Of a stretch of DNA of 64,000 bases, positions 39,156-52,530 are shown piece after piece. Source of the DNA: Microvelia longipes (Eukaryota; Arthropoda; Insecta; Hemiptera; Veliidae). Under the pieces are notes generated by a model, which saw only the letters and a program-made list of their open reading frames with translations, had not been told where the DNA came from and ran no database searches. The translations under genes and the position numbers were made by a program. Location: positions 30,776,899 to 30,840,898 of the forward strand of contig JACMZG010001914.1 in NCBI GenBank assembly GCA_018340805.1. Direction: 5' to 3'. How positions within the stretch are numbered: position 1 is the first letter of the stretch; each line of letters starts with the position of its first letter.

Positions 39156-40290
39156 CTCTTTTCGGCTAAGTATGTCCATAGTTAAGTGAGTCTAACCCTA
39201 TCGCGCAAAAAAGAGGGGGAACCGAATAAACCTTTTATTTTTGGTTTGTGTTACAGAAATGTAAGTATTAAAACACCCCCTACCCTAATATACTCAGGGT
39301 ATTAAATCTTCTATTATTTAATTGATCCTGAGGTATACAAAAATATTTATGAACAATAATCATGTGAAAAAGAGCACGAATACAACATGTGTAATTAATA
39401 AACAGAAATGTTTCCTTGCGTTGATAATGTTTTAATAATCTCTGTACCAAATATAAAACTTTTCTGGTTCATGAAACAAGAAAATATAAAATGGTTTAAA
39501 AAGGTGTAAGTGACAATATGAAAAGGGGTGTTGGAAAAATTCGTCACCTAAAGACGTAAGAGGTATGAATGAAAACTAAATAGCGTAAGGGATTCCCGCA
39601 GGGGGTTGCGTTGTTTACCCTTCTATTTAAGCTTTACAATTTCCTCTTATAACAATAGGTTTTTATAAACTTTCTTTCAACCAAACGGAGAAAATTCTTG
39701 AACCCATCGAACCACAATTTTAAAGAACTGTATTGAAATTCAAATCCGTTTTTTGTCATTTTTTTGTTCCATGTTACACCTGTTTCGATTCTCATAAAAC
39801 ATTTAAATGAAAAAGCGAAAATATGAACGCCTTTTGGCAAAAAATTAAAACTAATATCAACTTATTCCCTTGATAATACTTTTTGTAACAATATTTTTAT
39901 TTCAACAATAAGAATTTTTTTTGAGAAGAAAAATTATCCACAAACTCGTCCGAGCAAAAGTCAACACGGCTTAAAACTTTGGTACATCAGCCATTTCAGG
40001 AGTTTCTTTTGTTGTAGAATTTAACCAGACGTTACTTAAAATAAGACCTTCTTTAAGTTGTTTATAAAGCCTACATAAAAATAAGAAAAATACAAAATTT
40101 TATATCTCGGGAGAATGCTTTCCTTTTGTATTTATTTTATTTTTACATTCGGCTTAATATGAAACATTTAAGTTTAATAAATGCTTAATATGATGTATAA
40201 AAGATATAATTAAAAATAACAATAAATAAAATGTTCATTAATAAAAAAGTTGGGAAGACGTTAGAACAGTCCTAGATTAAATAATCTTTT
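39156..40290. other. gene-free intronic stretch
   Basis: AT-rich sequence. The - strand frame at 39634-39840 resembles nothing recognised. Confidence 0.4.
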
Positions 40291-40291
40291 C

Positions 40292-40545
40292 CAGTTGGGA
40301 AAACAGCTCGTGACGTCTTGTTCTTACTGTACTTGCTTTTTGGTGACTACTTTTTTAGCCTCTGATGAAACTATATCTTCCTGTTGAGAACACAGTTCGT
40401 GACGTCTTGTTTGACTGTATTTGCTTTTTGGTGCTTATTTCAGCCTCTGATGATATCATCTCTTACAGTGATGGACACAGTTCGCGACGTCTCATTCCTA
40501 CTGTAATTTGCTCTTAGGTCCTTACGTTTAGCACCTGATATCACG
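40292..40545. repeat. 85-89 bp tandem repeat, three copies
   Basis: The units share ACAGYTCGTGACGTCTTGTT, TTGCTTTTTGGTG and AGCCTCTGATGA. TGACGTCT or CGACGTCT falls at 40311, 40400 and 40485. Each copy carries a TGACGTC core that resembles a CRE/bZIP site (inference only). Confidence 0.88.
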
Positions 40546-40886
40546 AATGTAATAAGTACAGGGTAGATAGTTAAAGAACTAAATAAATGTCATTGATATT
40601 TTTTTTTACAATATCGTCATGATAAAATCACATCAATAATAATTTATGATTAATTAAGTTAATAATAATTTTAACTCTATATACGCTTTGAAACACATTA
40701 AACGTAAAAAAAACTTTTAAAATTTATAAGCGGATAAAAAAGAAATCAAGTAATCACTACTTAATAGCAATCACGAATCCGGTGGCATAGTAGAACTTTA
40801 AACAGGTAGACTTAAGTATTTACGTAAAGTTGAGGGGCTTCTTTAATCTTCAGTCTACTTAGTGCTCTGCCCTCAAACTTTTAAAC

Positions 40887-41040
40887 ATTATTGATTATTA
40901 AACCTAATATATAACCGATTTACTGAAGCAAATCGTTTACAGTAAATATTGATTGGGGATATTCGAAATAAAATATTATATCATTCCTGACGTTACCTGT
41001 AACTTATTTACGGACTTGAAAAAAAAATATTTAAATCAAT
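40887..41040 (+). repeat. 150-bp direct repeat, copy 1
   Basis: Begins ATTGATTATTAAACCTAATA and ends ACGGACTTGAAAAAAAAATA. It matches 44049-44195 along its length, with a handful of differences and one small indel. The 3.16-kb interval includes the 41785-42300 transposon. Confidence 0.93.
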
Positions 41041-41784
41041 TTTTTTACTTTGTCTCATTTATGTATTAATTTATTTAAACCTTCATTATTTGTTAAATTG
41101 TGCATTAATTGCCTAAAAGGTTTTTTCTTTACTTTTATTTTTTAATTTTAAATTAAGTATGAATTGATAAAATAACTTCTTTCAACAGTACAAACGATTT
41201 CTATAGATGTCTTAAAATTCAGATGAAAGAGAAGAAATATTAAAAAGACACTGAGGGGAAAAAGTTAAAAATATAATAAATCTAATTGCATAAGCAATGC
41301 ATACAAGTTTTAATTTTTATGTATTTTTTTATTTTTGAAATCTAATTTGAGAATTCGCCTTAAAGCTTTTTCTTTTATACGTAAAGTATCTTTTAATTTT
41401 TATTTAATTTTTTAAAAAAAATATACTGGTTGGAATCAAAAAGAAGCCATGTTTTAGAATTTAAATTTAATATTTTTTTAATTTAGTTTTGAGTGAGGAA
41501 TAGGAACAGAGCGTTTTAAATTAATATTGTGAGCTGATTTTATTTAGATTCATAGACATTCAGGTAGATTAAATATGTATATGATGATTTGGCAAATTTT
41601 TCTATCAGAAAATAATAGTTTAGACCAGCGAGGCGAGGTGGCTGCGAAGCGGTCCATATAGTAAAAGTATACGTTAAATATGTGGAAAAATGTCATGTAA
41701 CAATTAATATGTTTACATAGCGTATTTAACTGGTGATCCTGTTTTATACGCATTTAATACGATCCGGTTCTTGCACAGTATTTG

Positions 41785-42300
41785 GGCTAAACTTCGGTAT
41801 ACGGTGCACCCTGCTATCAATACTACGTATCGATATATTTTTAGTTTAGAGATATGACGTAGGAATAATCGATATATGCCTTTTCTTTTACGTTTATGAA
41901 CATATTTTATTATTTTTTTAAATGTTTTTTTTGTTGTTTGTGTTTTTGTTTATTTGTTGTAAAATGGTTTATAACTATTTTCATATTTTTTTATGTTTTT
42001 ATAATGTTTTAACTACGTTTTCATAAGAATAATCGATTATACACCACATCTAATTTTATGTTACGCGTTTTTCTTACGTATTTTTGTGTTTGTTATTTTC
42101 AGATTTTTTATTATATTTTTGTTGTTTATGTTTTCATTTATTTGTTGTTTGGTTTTTTTTTAATGTTTTAATTATAATTAATAATTTAACGACGCTGCTT
42201 ACCTTTTAAGTGCTCAGTTCTCGTTTACGTGTCGCGTAACTAAAAATATATCGATATATAGTATTGATAACAGGGTGCACCGTATACCGAAGATTTACCC
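41785..42300. mobile_element. MITE-like DNA transposon with 8-bp TSD
   Basis: The terminal inverted repeats are 41785-41846 and 42238-42300. Both contain CTTCGGTATACGGTGCACCC, then ATCAATACTA and ATCGATATATTTTTAGTT, with few mismatches. The flanking octamer AGTATTTG is duplicated exactly at 41777-41784 and 42301-42308. The 516-bp element has no coding capacity. Its interior is T-rich with a duplicated TTTTGTTGTTTRTGTTTT block (about 41930 and 42117). An 8-bp duplication fits hAT, P, Merlin and a few other superfamilies. The termini (GGCTAAA / GGGTAAA) do not decide between them. If the octamer is counted as 7 bp, the element starts GGG. Confidence 0.93.
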
Positions 42301-42308
42301 AGTATTTG

Positions 42309-44045
42309 TTTAGTCGATTTAGTCAGATGACGTCATAACGGATCCCGCCAAAACATTCCGTCTTTTATTGTGAAGGTTCACTCTGGTTATAATGATGTAA
42401 AGAAATATATTCATCTAATTCAATTGTGATTTCTTTGCATGATAAAAAGTCACACAAAAATATTTTATAATATATTAAGTGTTAAACGGTATTATTTAAT
42501 TGAAATAATAGTTCGTCAAGAAGGTTATACGATAAATACGATTGCCTCTCAAGGTACGTACATACAGCGTATCGGGGTAGTAGACCAAACTTCATCTCGG
42601 CCTATCCGACTGGATTCACTTCGCATGGTTTTTACAGTGTACATAAACGCGAACTTAATACGATCCGCGGGTTTAGTACGCTGTCTAAATTTTAGTACGT
42701 AGTAAATAAATAACACAAACATCTTTTAGGCGGACCAAAGGCCCGCGAAAGGACCAGGGTCCGTAGCCCTTTTTTTTAATTTAAATTTTTAAATAAATTT
42801 ACAAATTAAAAATTTTGATAGAAAATTATTCTGCATATATAAAGTATACATAAATATTCTTTGATGAAAACAGAAAAATAAATTAAAAAATGATCAATAA
42901 AAATAGTGAATAACTTGTTTGTTATAATAAATGACTATTTAAAGAAATTAAATTGGTCAATATTTATTATAAATTAACGAAGAGAACTTTGTTTAATTCT
43001 TCATAAAATATTACTATTATGCTACGGTTTAATCGGCCGTTATAAATCTCAGGTGAAAGAAGTTGTTAAAGTTATTTTATTATTCAAAGTTATTCCTAGG
43101 GCGGGTATTGTAGAGGTCCGCTATGTCCGTCCTGGATTTAATAAACAGAAGAAGCTTTAATACCAGTTAATACTCGGGTTAATCTAAGAACCCCTGGACT
43201 TTAGAAATATACTAGATGGCAAGGTACAAAGGTGTTGCGGGATTAGTATAGCCTTTCCCTTTAATATAGCCTTTTCTCCTAAAGGTATGGAACTGGGATT
43301 AACCCCCAGAGTTCTTATTGCTTAGCTATACTTAAAATTCGAAGATTTTAATATCTGAAATTTATATAAAACAACTTATAAATTTAATTAAATAAAGTTG
43401 ATAGTATAAAACACAATATATATTTAAATAATTTTTAACTTTCTTTTAAAAATAGTTTAAATTGTTAAAAACTTGAAAAATATAAAAAGTTTATTCTCGA
43501 ACATATATAAATATCAGGCACCAATATAATTTAATGTAGCGTTAACCATTGTCCACTGTCGAATAATTTTACCCCAAAAGGGTGAGAAATTGGTCAAACA
43601 ATATTCATTTCTAAAAACTTTTTAAAGGTTATTAATCGGGTTTTGACCAGGTTGTGTTGATCACTGTTTAGTCCCCTTGATCAACCCCTCTCCAACTTAG
43701 GGACTATTTCATAATTATTTCCTCTAGATGTAACTTTATTAATCTGATAATTCTGGAAAACCTATCGAAAATTTACTCTGTTTTCTATTGAGAGTTATTT
43801 TAAGTTCTATCAAAGGGTTGTGATTTTAGAGAACTCGATTAATTATTACTTCAGATCTTTTAATAAACTTTTTATTTTATATTTAATGTATTCTAAGTTT
43901 AGTAACATTCTGGTATCTCAAAGTTTCCATGTAGTTGTTTGGACTTCACTTGTTGAATCCTAAAGTTGAAGCCAACATGATATGATATAAGATCCATGCA
44001 ATAACTTTTGAAACTCTATGTCAAATAAAACCGGCCCACCGGTCC
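42309..44045. other. gene-free stretch right of the MITE
   Basis: Holds an 87-codon + strand frame at 42439-42702, which is less AT-rich than its surroundings and has no recognised domain. It also holds a GC-rich patch at 42729-42768 with GGACCAAAGGCCCGCG. TTAATACGATCCG occurs both here (42655) and at 41754, just left of the MITE, so a larger old repeat may span this region. Confidence 0.45.
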
Positions 44046-44048
44046 TAG

Positions 44049-44195
44049 AAATTGATTATTAAACCTAATATACAACCGATTTACAGAAGCAAATCGTTTA
44101 CAGTTAATATTGATTGGGGATATTCCAGATAAAATATTATATCATACCGTTACCTGTAACTTATTTACGGACTTGAAAAAAATTATTTAAATAAA
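44049..44195 (+). repeat. 150-bp direct repeat, copy 2
   Basis: Same order of blocks as copy 1, for example CAAATCGTTTACAGTTAATA and GTTACCTGTAACTTATTTAC. Confidence 0.93.
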
Positions 44196-44199
44196 TTTA

Positions 44200-46540
44200 A
44201 ATAATTTATTTAATTTAAATTTTAATAAATTTTGTCTCGTTTGTCTCCTTGCTAAGTTGTTAGCTAAACTAAAAGCTACTCAGATTTAATAGTTTTTAGT
44301 GGGACCCCACGCTTCTGATTCTATTTGCTTGAAATTGTAAACATGAATTATTGGTACTCTTACAAACGTCTCAGCATTTCCAACACGATACAATGCCTAG
44401 AAACCCTATTTCACTGTAGGCCCAAAGATTTGCCAAATCCAGATGAGCAGTTCTTTACTTTAAACGTGTACCAAATTTGACAAAACAATCGGATAAAAGA
44501 TGCAGTCTTTATTTGCTGCCTAAGATTTAAGTTTATAACTGTTTTGCCTTAATAGAAATAAATATTATAACCTACCTGTTCATGAGCTTTTTTCCTAACG
44601 AACCCTCAACTACACCAGCTAGCACAGTTATATAGAAATTTTAGTTTTAATATTAATCAACTTATTATAAATGAATTAAGTTTAACATAGAAATAGCCGA
44701 CCAATTGTTTGCAAACTTAAAAATTCATTTGTTTATTATAAACAATTAATACATATTTTTATTTATTGAAGCTGATAGTATTTTATACAGAAATAATATA
44801 CTAATTAAAGTTTAATGTAAAAATAGCCACCGATTTTTCCCAACACGGAAATTTACTTAGTTCCGTATTAAAGTAAGGGCACTTATGTATAAAATAAAAT
44901 ACATACAGGAACTAACTCTTAGTTAGTTCCTAATATGTCAGCTTCCTATGTACAATTTATACATATTTATATTAAGGGATTGCCTCTAGTACATTATATA
45001 GGTGGTATATTATTTGTTAGGTTATACAGTATAAATTATATTATCTTTAAAATGTATTTTATAGATCAAAATTATATTTCACTGAGCATACTGTGCTTGT
45101 TTCATAGAATACTTTAGTAACTTCTTTCAAGCTTCTACTTATTATAATTTGTATGATGAAAAAACGTTTATTATTATGAGAACTTCACAAAAGACTTCAA
45201 AAGTTCTTATCCTGGGAAATACCAAGTTTTTTGTTTGAAAGTTCATATTTTTTTAAAAAAGAGGAAGAACACTTAGATCCTCTTATGACTAGGAATGGTC
45301 TTAATAAATGAACTTTTTAAACTTAACTTCCTGCTCGTGACACCGTGGTATTCCAAGTTTTAGAAGTCGTAAAAACTATCTATATTCATCACTTAACTTC
45401 ATTCAATCTTTATATAAAAAAAAAAAAAAAAAAGCAGGCAAAAGAATATAATAGTAAAATAGGACATAAAACATTTAAAGTATCGTATGTATTCAAAAGA
45501 GATGATAATAAAATATATAGTGCTACTTACATAAAATAAACACATCTTAGATTTCTTAAATTAGTCATTTGTCTTCATAAAATGAACCTATAATACAGTA
45601 GCTGTTGTAAGTATTTAAATAGTAATTTTTGAAGAGAATACATAAGAATTTTTTGTTTTACTTATTTTTTGGGAAGCTTTCGTGTGTTTTAAAGAGTAAA
45701 AATGAAATATAACAAAAAATAAAGATATATGTTGGAATAAAGAATAGAGAATTTATAAAGAATAAAGAACAAATAAGAATAAAAATATTGTCGAGAGGGT
45801 AAACTATTTGAAGACGATGATTGCTGCGGTTTCGTTTATGTAAATTATATTATTAGTGGTGAATCTTTCCTTCAATTCTATTAAAATTAAAAAATTGTTA
45901 CTTTGTTAGTTAGACACTGATGATGACCTGTTAATAGTAACTAGCTCTGTTACTGTCTAATTAATCAGTGGAGGACTTCTTCTTTTATTTTTAATTACTG
46001 AACTCCACTGCTAATATTGCAAAGAATTATACATTTAATTTTTATAATTACATCTGATTGATTTGATTAAAAGTCGACAATACAATTTATTCTCAACTTC
46101 TTTAATTTTTTGCCTTTAATATTTATAATATTTTCTGGTAAATCCAAATTCCTTTTCCTCAAAATAGCATCTATTGGGTAATACTTATAAGATTGCCAGC
46201 TTATCTTTCTTTTTTATTATCCTTGATACCTTAAGCCTATCTATACAATGAGTTTACTTTGTATTATATGTATATAATGGACTGTCCACTATATAAAGTC
46301 TCCCCTAAGATTAGAGGAATTTTGCCTTGGAATCTTTCCCTATGATTCCTGAGAACCCCAAAGGATTATTATATGTTACCTTTATTATGTGAAATCCTTT
46401 ACCCTAAATCCTTATAGGACAAGAAGGATTTTTTAATTCACTGCCATCTATTTGGCTTTAACCAAGTATTTTTTTTATTCCTTCCCTTTTTTTCTTTTTT
46501 TTGCTTATATTAATACTTATATTCATTTATGTATTTTTTT
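44200..46540. other. gene-free intronic stretch
   Basis: AT-rich sequence. Frames at 44935-45117 and 45345-45539 lack domains and splice sites. Confidence 0.4.
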
Positions 46541-46547
46541 CTTAACC

Positions 46548-47148
46548 TATTCATTTATTCTATCTTACCTAGTATTGACCATTTTCCTTACAAATGACGA
46601 ATTGCCTTGAACTTTTAATTTAATACTTATATTCATTTATGTATTTACGGTCTGCCTTTATTTTTTATTTTTTCAACTTTATATAAGAAAAACAATTAAT
46701 CTTATTTTTCTAGAGAAATAAAATATTAAATTTCTTTCATCGTCGTTGGATCAATTTTTCTTCAAAGTATTTTCTACTTAGCTTATTTTACTTGTAAATG
46801 CTATTTGATATTTACTGTATCTCTCTAATTTTTGCCTTCACTCTTTCCTTTTGTTTGTTTTCTTCATTTTAGTTTCTTTATTTTTTCATAATATTCTTTA
46901 TTATGTCATATTCTTCGTGTTATTTGCCTTGTTGTGTTACTGAATTTATTTCTTTACCTTTTTACTTACTAAAAGAATATTGCAATCTCTTAATAAGCTA
47001 ATCACTCTTAATTGTTATAACCATTACAGAGGATATTGGCTTTTTTATAGCATTAATTTTGTTTCTATTGCCATGCATTTATGCTCTCTTACCAAGTATT
47101 GGCTATTTGCCTTACAAATGGAAATTGCCTGAAACTTTTAAGTTACAA
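46548..47148 (+). repeat. dispersed pair of ~60-bp direct repeats
   Basis: ACCTAGTATTGACC...CCTTACAAATGACGAATTGC (46567-46620) recurs as ACCAAGTATTGGCT...CCTTACAAATGGAAATTGC (47091-47142). In addition TTAATACTTATATTCATTTA is repeated exactly at 46510 and 46620. Confidence 0.7.
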
Positions 47149-47149
47149 A

Positions 47150-48515
47150 AAATCAAATAATAATCACAAAAGTGATCAAACTATTCAAATTGCTCACTGA
47201 GAACATTATGTTAATTATCTCGTGTTTCTTTATTTCAATATAAGAGACCTTAATGCTTAAGTACTAAAATTAGATGTATTTTATGTATTTGTTTAAAGTT
47301 TTATTTTATGTATATAAACCGATTTAAAATACGTCATAAAGAAACTGTGGAAAATCTGGTAGGAAAATCTGTATACCTCTTAAAAGAATATTTAAGATTA
47401 ATCTCTTAATATTTTGTAAAATAAAGAAGCTTCCTTGAGGAAGCAAGAAGGGAGAAAATTTTCATCGTTTGCACGCCATGAAAACTCTTAAGATTACGGA
47501 TATTTCATACTCGAGCGAATCCGAATTTATTAGTTTTAACTTATTTAAAAATTTATATGTCAACTGTTAAATAGTGTTGTACTATATATTTTTAATAATT
47601 AATATATTTAATTATGTAGGATTATTTATAATTTATAGATTAGCTCTAGATTTTTTAAACGAAGTTAAATCATTGGTTTATTAATTGACATATACAGCAA
47701 AAAGACATCTTCACTAATTTACCTAAAAAGGTTAAATTCTTGAGTTTTCCTTTAAGGTATACATAACTCTCTATATCTTTGGTTGTACGCACTAACACCA
47801 ACAAAGATTCTTTGTATTTAAAAAGCTTAATATTATACACATCCCTTAGTCCTAAAGACACATAAGGTATTAATTAGGGGGATGTATAGCGTATTCTATT
47901 GTATTCGGGTTCTTTTCTTCAGGAATAGGGTCGTAGATGCCAGAAAGGTTTAAGATCAAGATTTTTCCCAGTGTAACTTGCATAATTCTACCTTTTAAAA
48001 CATTTTATAAACCCGTTCTATCTCTTTTTATTTGATTTTTCCTTTAGTTCTCTTTCTTTTAAGAAAAGCTAAGAGTCTTAACGAAACCTTAATCCGTCTT
48101 AAGGGAGAAGAAACACCTTTAAGAGCGAAACAGTTCGTTCTTTCCACCTACTAACCTTAACCAGATTACACTCGTGCATACGTAATAAATACGAAACCCT
48201 TTTATATACTTAAGCTCTCTTTTTCTTTTACAACTACAGACATAGTTGTTACACTTACTAGTAAACATAGTGTGTTGATACAAACACACTTACGTAGAAA
48301 CGTAAAGGAACTGATACACTCTTTCATATAAACAGTATATACTAATACGCTCTCTCATTAACATTACAAATATAGTAATAATAATATATAGCTGTTACAC
48401 TTACAGCAATCCAAACACAACTTATTTATAATTAAATCTGACTAACCTTTTACACTAAAATATCACCAGGTTATATAACCTTACTTTAAATCTGTTACTA
48501 CCGGTTACGGGCCAA
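47150..48515. other. gene-free intronic stretch
   Basis: AT-rich sequence with no supported feature. Confidence 0.4.
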
Positions 48516-48547
48516 TTTTTTTGTTGTAATATTGGTTACTATACTAA

Positions 48548-48629
<82 letters not shown>

Positions 48630-48657
48630 AGTAGTAACCAATAATAATACAACAAAA
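48516..48657. repeat. (TA)n tract flanked by inverted arms
   Basis: Left arm 48516-48544 (TTTTTTGTTGTAATATTGGT...) and right arm 48631-48657 (...ACCAATAATAATACAACAAA) are inverted copies with one 3-base indel. They enclose ~80 bp of TA. The whole locus can form one long hairpin. Confidence 0.88.
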
Positions 48658-48659
48658 CA

Positions 48660-50760
48660 TATTCTGTGTGTGTAAATGTAATTCATAAAGAAGTATACAT
48701 TTTCATTCACTGTTAATATTTTACAAATCTCAATTTGATAGATCAGTAATTCCAATTAATTGATCCTGTTATGTGTGATCATTGCAGATACGACAGTGAT
48801 GACGCGATACATATGCGCGGGGACATAACCGTGAATTTTTAGATCAGTTTGCTAAATTAATTTTAGCGTTGATTTGGCAACGTTTATATGAAGCGGAAAT
48901 CAGCTGCCTTCCTTACCTATGGTCTTCATCTTTGAATAGGAGGCACCTTAGTTTAATGCACGATACAAAGTTCCCTTAGCGCGGGCTAACGCATTTTATT
49001 GATCTTACAGTTGTAATTTTTAATTCTCCAATGGCCCATTTATTTTACATAACGGTTGAATAACTTCGTAGGAATGATTGATTTAGTTGAAATTGATGTT
49101 GTAGTAAACTTCCAACTCATATTTTTAAAATCAAATTTCCACTATGTTTCCAACTGTTTTGAGGTTTCAACGGCTTTAAAAAACAGGTTAGAATCTATAA
49201 TTTCAACCAAGATCCCATCTAGAATGAGATTCCAATAGTTACAATGATCATGCCTCAGACCTCTCTGTGTACTTTCCTATCAAATATAAAGAAACTATAA
49301 ATTATCGTTTATTGTTTATTTATAATTGTCCTGCTATAGTCTTTTTAAATGTAGTTCATAAAATTAAGGACTTCAAATTTTATCTTTATAAGGAATCCAG
49401 GAAACTAAAAATCTTTATTAATTAGATAACTAGAGAGTTTAAAATAATTAGAAAAATTAACTGGATCATGACAACACCCATATAAGACGACTTATTAATA
49501 CTGTGTCTTATATTTCGTCTTTTAATAAAATCAAACCAATTAATATTTTAAAATGGATTAAAAGTGTGTATAATAACTTCATTATTATTTAATGAACTTA
49601 TCAGTGTATTAAGTAAGTTAGTAATTAAGAATTATTTATCTTATGTGGAACATAGTACACAACGCGGCAGGAATTCTAGATTAACTTATTTAAAATTTTA
49701 ATTAGTTTCAAGTAAAACTAGAAAATGGCTAATTATAATAATTGTTGATTATATGTAACTGATTACGTATAACCGGTACGAATCCTGGATCGAACTTATC
49801 TTTATATTTACGTATCTTATTTATCATTTTCTATCTCTTACGTATCTGAATTAAGATATGCACTTAATTCATGTCTATTGAGTGCTTTAACAAATTGGCA
49901 ATCTCCATCAAAACAGCACTATCATTTTTAGGCAGGTGGTATCTTTTTTTTTTTTAAACAAGTTCTTTATTGGCAAAAGTAATAAGGTGGTATCTTTAAT
50001 TTTAATTAATGCATTTTATTGTATTTGAGAATTCTTCATTCTTACTCATCTGATTAGTAATCCAAATAGACAGCTGGACTAAATTCTTGAAGTTGTTAGC
50101 ACTGATTGGTTGTGATAAGGGCTATGATAAGGCCTTAATTTTATCTACATAGGGGATTTGACAAAAAGTTGATTAATTTAAATTTGTTCAATATGTAAGG
50201 TAACATTTTATGCGTTCTTAAATTCATTTTAAAAGAAATAAACTTTTAAATATTACCTTCCATTGATGAATCTTAATTCATATGAAAAATTCCATAGTAA
50301 AGAATAGGATATTTAGAGAATTATTTGTGGTGGGAACTCGGAAATCTCACCCTAATGTAGCCTACAGGATACCTTTGTTCAGGTGTCTATACTACCTAAA
50401 TATTAAACAAATTGTAAATTGTTGTAACTATTTATCTTTTAATAGATTTAAACTTTATAATCACAAATTATAAGTTTTACTGTTACTAATATTATTGTTA
50501 AATTGCTATATTAAAAATAATTTTTTTTTTTTTCATTCGTTATTATTTTTATGATACTATTGTTAATTTATAATATTTGTTGTTTTTTTCTTTTTTTAAT
50601 TTAGTTATTTTGTAGAACTTGATACTTGTCTAGTGTGTATTGTGGTCAATTTATATGTATACTATTTATTTATCTTTATGTTAAGTTTATAGAAAAAAAA
50701 TATTTAATTTGATTGTTATATCTTATTGGCAGATGTAATAAATAAACATATTATTATAAC
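48660..50760. other. gene-free intronic stretch
   Basis: AT-rich sequence with no supported feature. Confidence 0.4.
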
Positions 50761-50761
50761 T

Positions 50762-51035
50762 TGTCTTTAGATATCTTTACTACCTCTTAAATATCTTATT
50801 TATCTTTACTGTCTCTTTATATATCTTACTTGTCTTTCGATATCTTTATTATCTCTTTACATCTCCAATTTATCTTTACTGTCTCTTTATTTATCTTACT
50901 TGTCTTTTGATATCTTCATTATCTCTTTACATCTCCAATTTATCATTACTGTTTCTTTATTTATGTTACTTGTCTTTCGATATCTTCATTATATCTTTAC
51001 ATCTCCAATTTATCTTTACTGTCTCTTTACGTATT
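50762..51035. repeat. 70-bp minisatellite, about 3.8 copies
   Basis: Units contain CTTGTCTTTCGATATCTTCA, TTATCTCTTTACATCTCCAA and TTTATCTTTACTGTCTCTTT. GATATCTT falls at 50839, 50909 and 50979. The + strand frame here is repeat-derived. Confidence 0.93.
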
Positions 51036-51915
51036 AGCGACTTTTTCTTCCTTACTATTACTTGTCTTAATTATCTTGTTATAGTGGTGCGTTATAGTAA
51101 TCTACTATCTTGAGAGACTTAGAACGGTCTCCAAAAGTGAGCTAACTATTCGGGTTTGAGCCAATAATTCCTTTACATTCTTCCTTAATGAAAAGAACGA
51201 AGAAATAAGCCTCTCTAACTCTCCTCATAAACAATAACGTATTCAGGGCGTTTTCAACTTAACATAAAGCCATCACCAGCTCCTGTACAATTAATATAAG
51301 TAATCAAAGTTTAAAAAAACGGTCAAAAATAAAGAAATTGATGTAAACAAGGTTTACATTAATTTTATAAATTTACATGCATTTCATTAATTTATTTATT
51401 TCATAAATAATAAAGATTAAAAACAGTCAAAAGTTATTGTTTTAACATTTCTTCCTTAATGTTATTGTATGTTTTACCATTTTTTAGCGAAATTTCATAA
51501 AAAAGTATGCTTCTTATCTTTTATTAATTTTTTAATAAAATGTGTATATGAAGGAACCATACACCGTATTGGTCTTTAAAGCGACCCGCGAAGCGGTCAG
51601 CAGTGGTGTTTTAATGACAAGATTATTTCAGTCATGTCGTTAAGCTCTTTAAACTTGTTTTGCTCAAGTTATTGAATATTAATGCTAGAACAGGTTCTAA
51701 GTGTAGATTTTATAAGTATGGTTATAAGTAATTTAAATACGAATTAATGATAAGATTTAATTTAGATTAAGGACATGTAATTGGAAAAAAGTGTCTAGTT
51801 TGTAAATAAAGCAATATATTTCTAATCCAGTCAGTAGTGTCCGACCTGTTAAGTTAATTGAAAAGTAACAACTACGAATTGAAAGTAATGATCTAATTCA
51901 TAATCGATTCAGAGT
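51036..51915. other. gene-free intronic stretch
   Basis: AT-rich, apart from a small GC patch at 51581-51606 containing CCGCGAAGCGGTC. Confidence 0.4.
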
Positions 51916-51919
51916 GTAC

Positions 51920-51923
51920 TAAT

Positions 51924-51954
<31 letters not shown>

Positions 51955-51957
51955 TAT
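51920..51957. repeat. (TTTA)n microsatellite
   Basis: About nine perfect TTTA units. Confidence 0.95.
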
Positions 51958-52249
51958 TTTGAAGAGCCCCTAAACAGATAAACCACAAGTAGGGAACTCT
52001 GCATATAAGAACACAGGAATTAGCGAAATAAATAATCGCTAATGATTATTTATTTCGATTACAAGCCAACCAGATGTACTTACTTGTTTCTTCTATAACT
52101 AGAATTATGACTACTAAATCCAAAAAATGACTAATAAAATTGGGAACAATATATGAAGAGGGTTAAAGTGGAGTCGTACTTTTAATAAAATTTGTCGAGA
52201 ATTAAATGATTTTTTTTAAATTTGTCTTCGTACTTTGTATGTTATAAGT

Positions 52250-52530
52250 TCAAGAAAGAACTTACGAACTCACTCAACAAAATAATGAAACCCAATTAAA
52301 GTACGAATTCCTCAACAAAACAGCTAAGCACAATAAAAAACATTGCAAACATATAAGCTCCCTCAACAAAATAATGAAGCGCAATAAAAACTTTACAAAA
52401 ATACGAACTTACTAAACTAAATAGCTAGCACAATGAAGATCTTCTACCAACTTGCAAACGCACTTAAAATATTTATGCAAAATGAAGAACTTAACAAACC
52501 TATGAACTCGTTGTCGACAATGATTCAGAA
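52250..52530. repeat. degenerate ~55-bp tandem repeat
   Basis: Units are built on ACGAACTCACTCAACAAAAT followed by AATGAAGCGCAATAAAAA and a short CATTGCAAACAT-like spacer. The same unit reappears at 52858-52945. Confidence 0.8.

Noticed and set aside
42439..42702. 87-codon + strand frame next to the MITE
   Set aside because: Less AT-rich than its surroundings but without recognisable domain, splice sites or homology; possibly a transposon remnant, not supported as a gene.
50907..51113. 68-codon Ser/Leu/Ile-rich + strand frame
   Set aside because: Runs through the 70-bp minisatellite.
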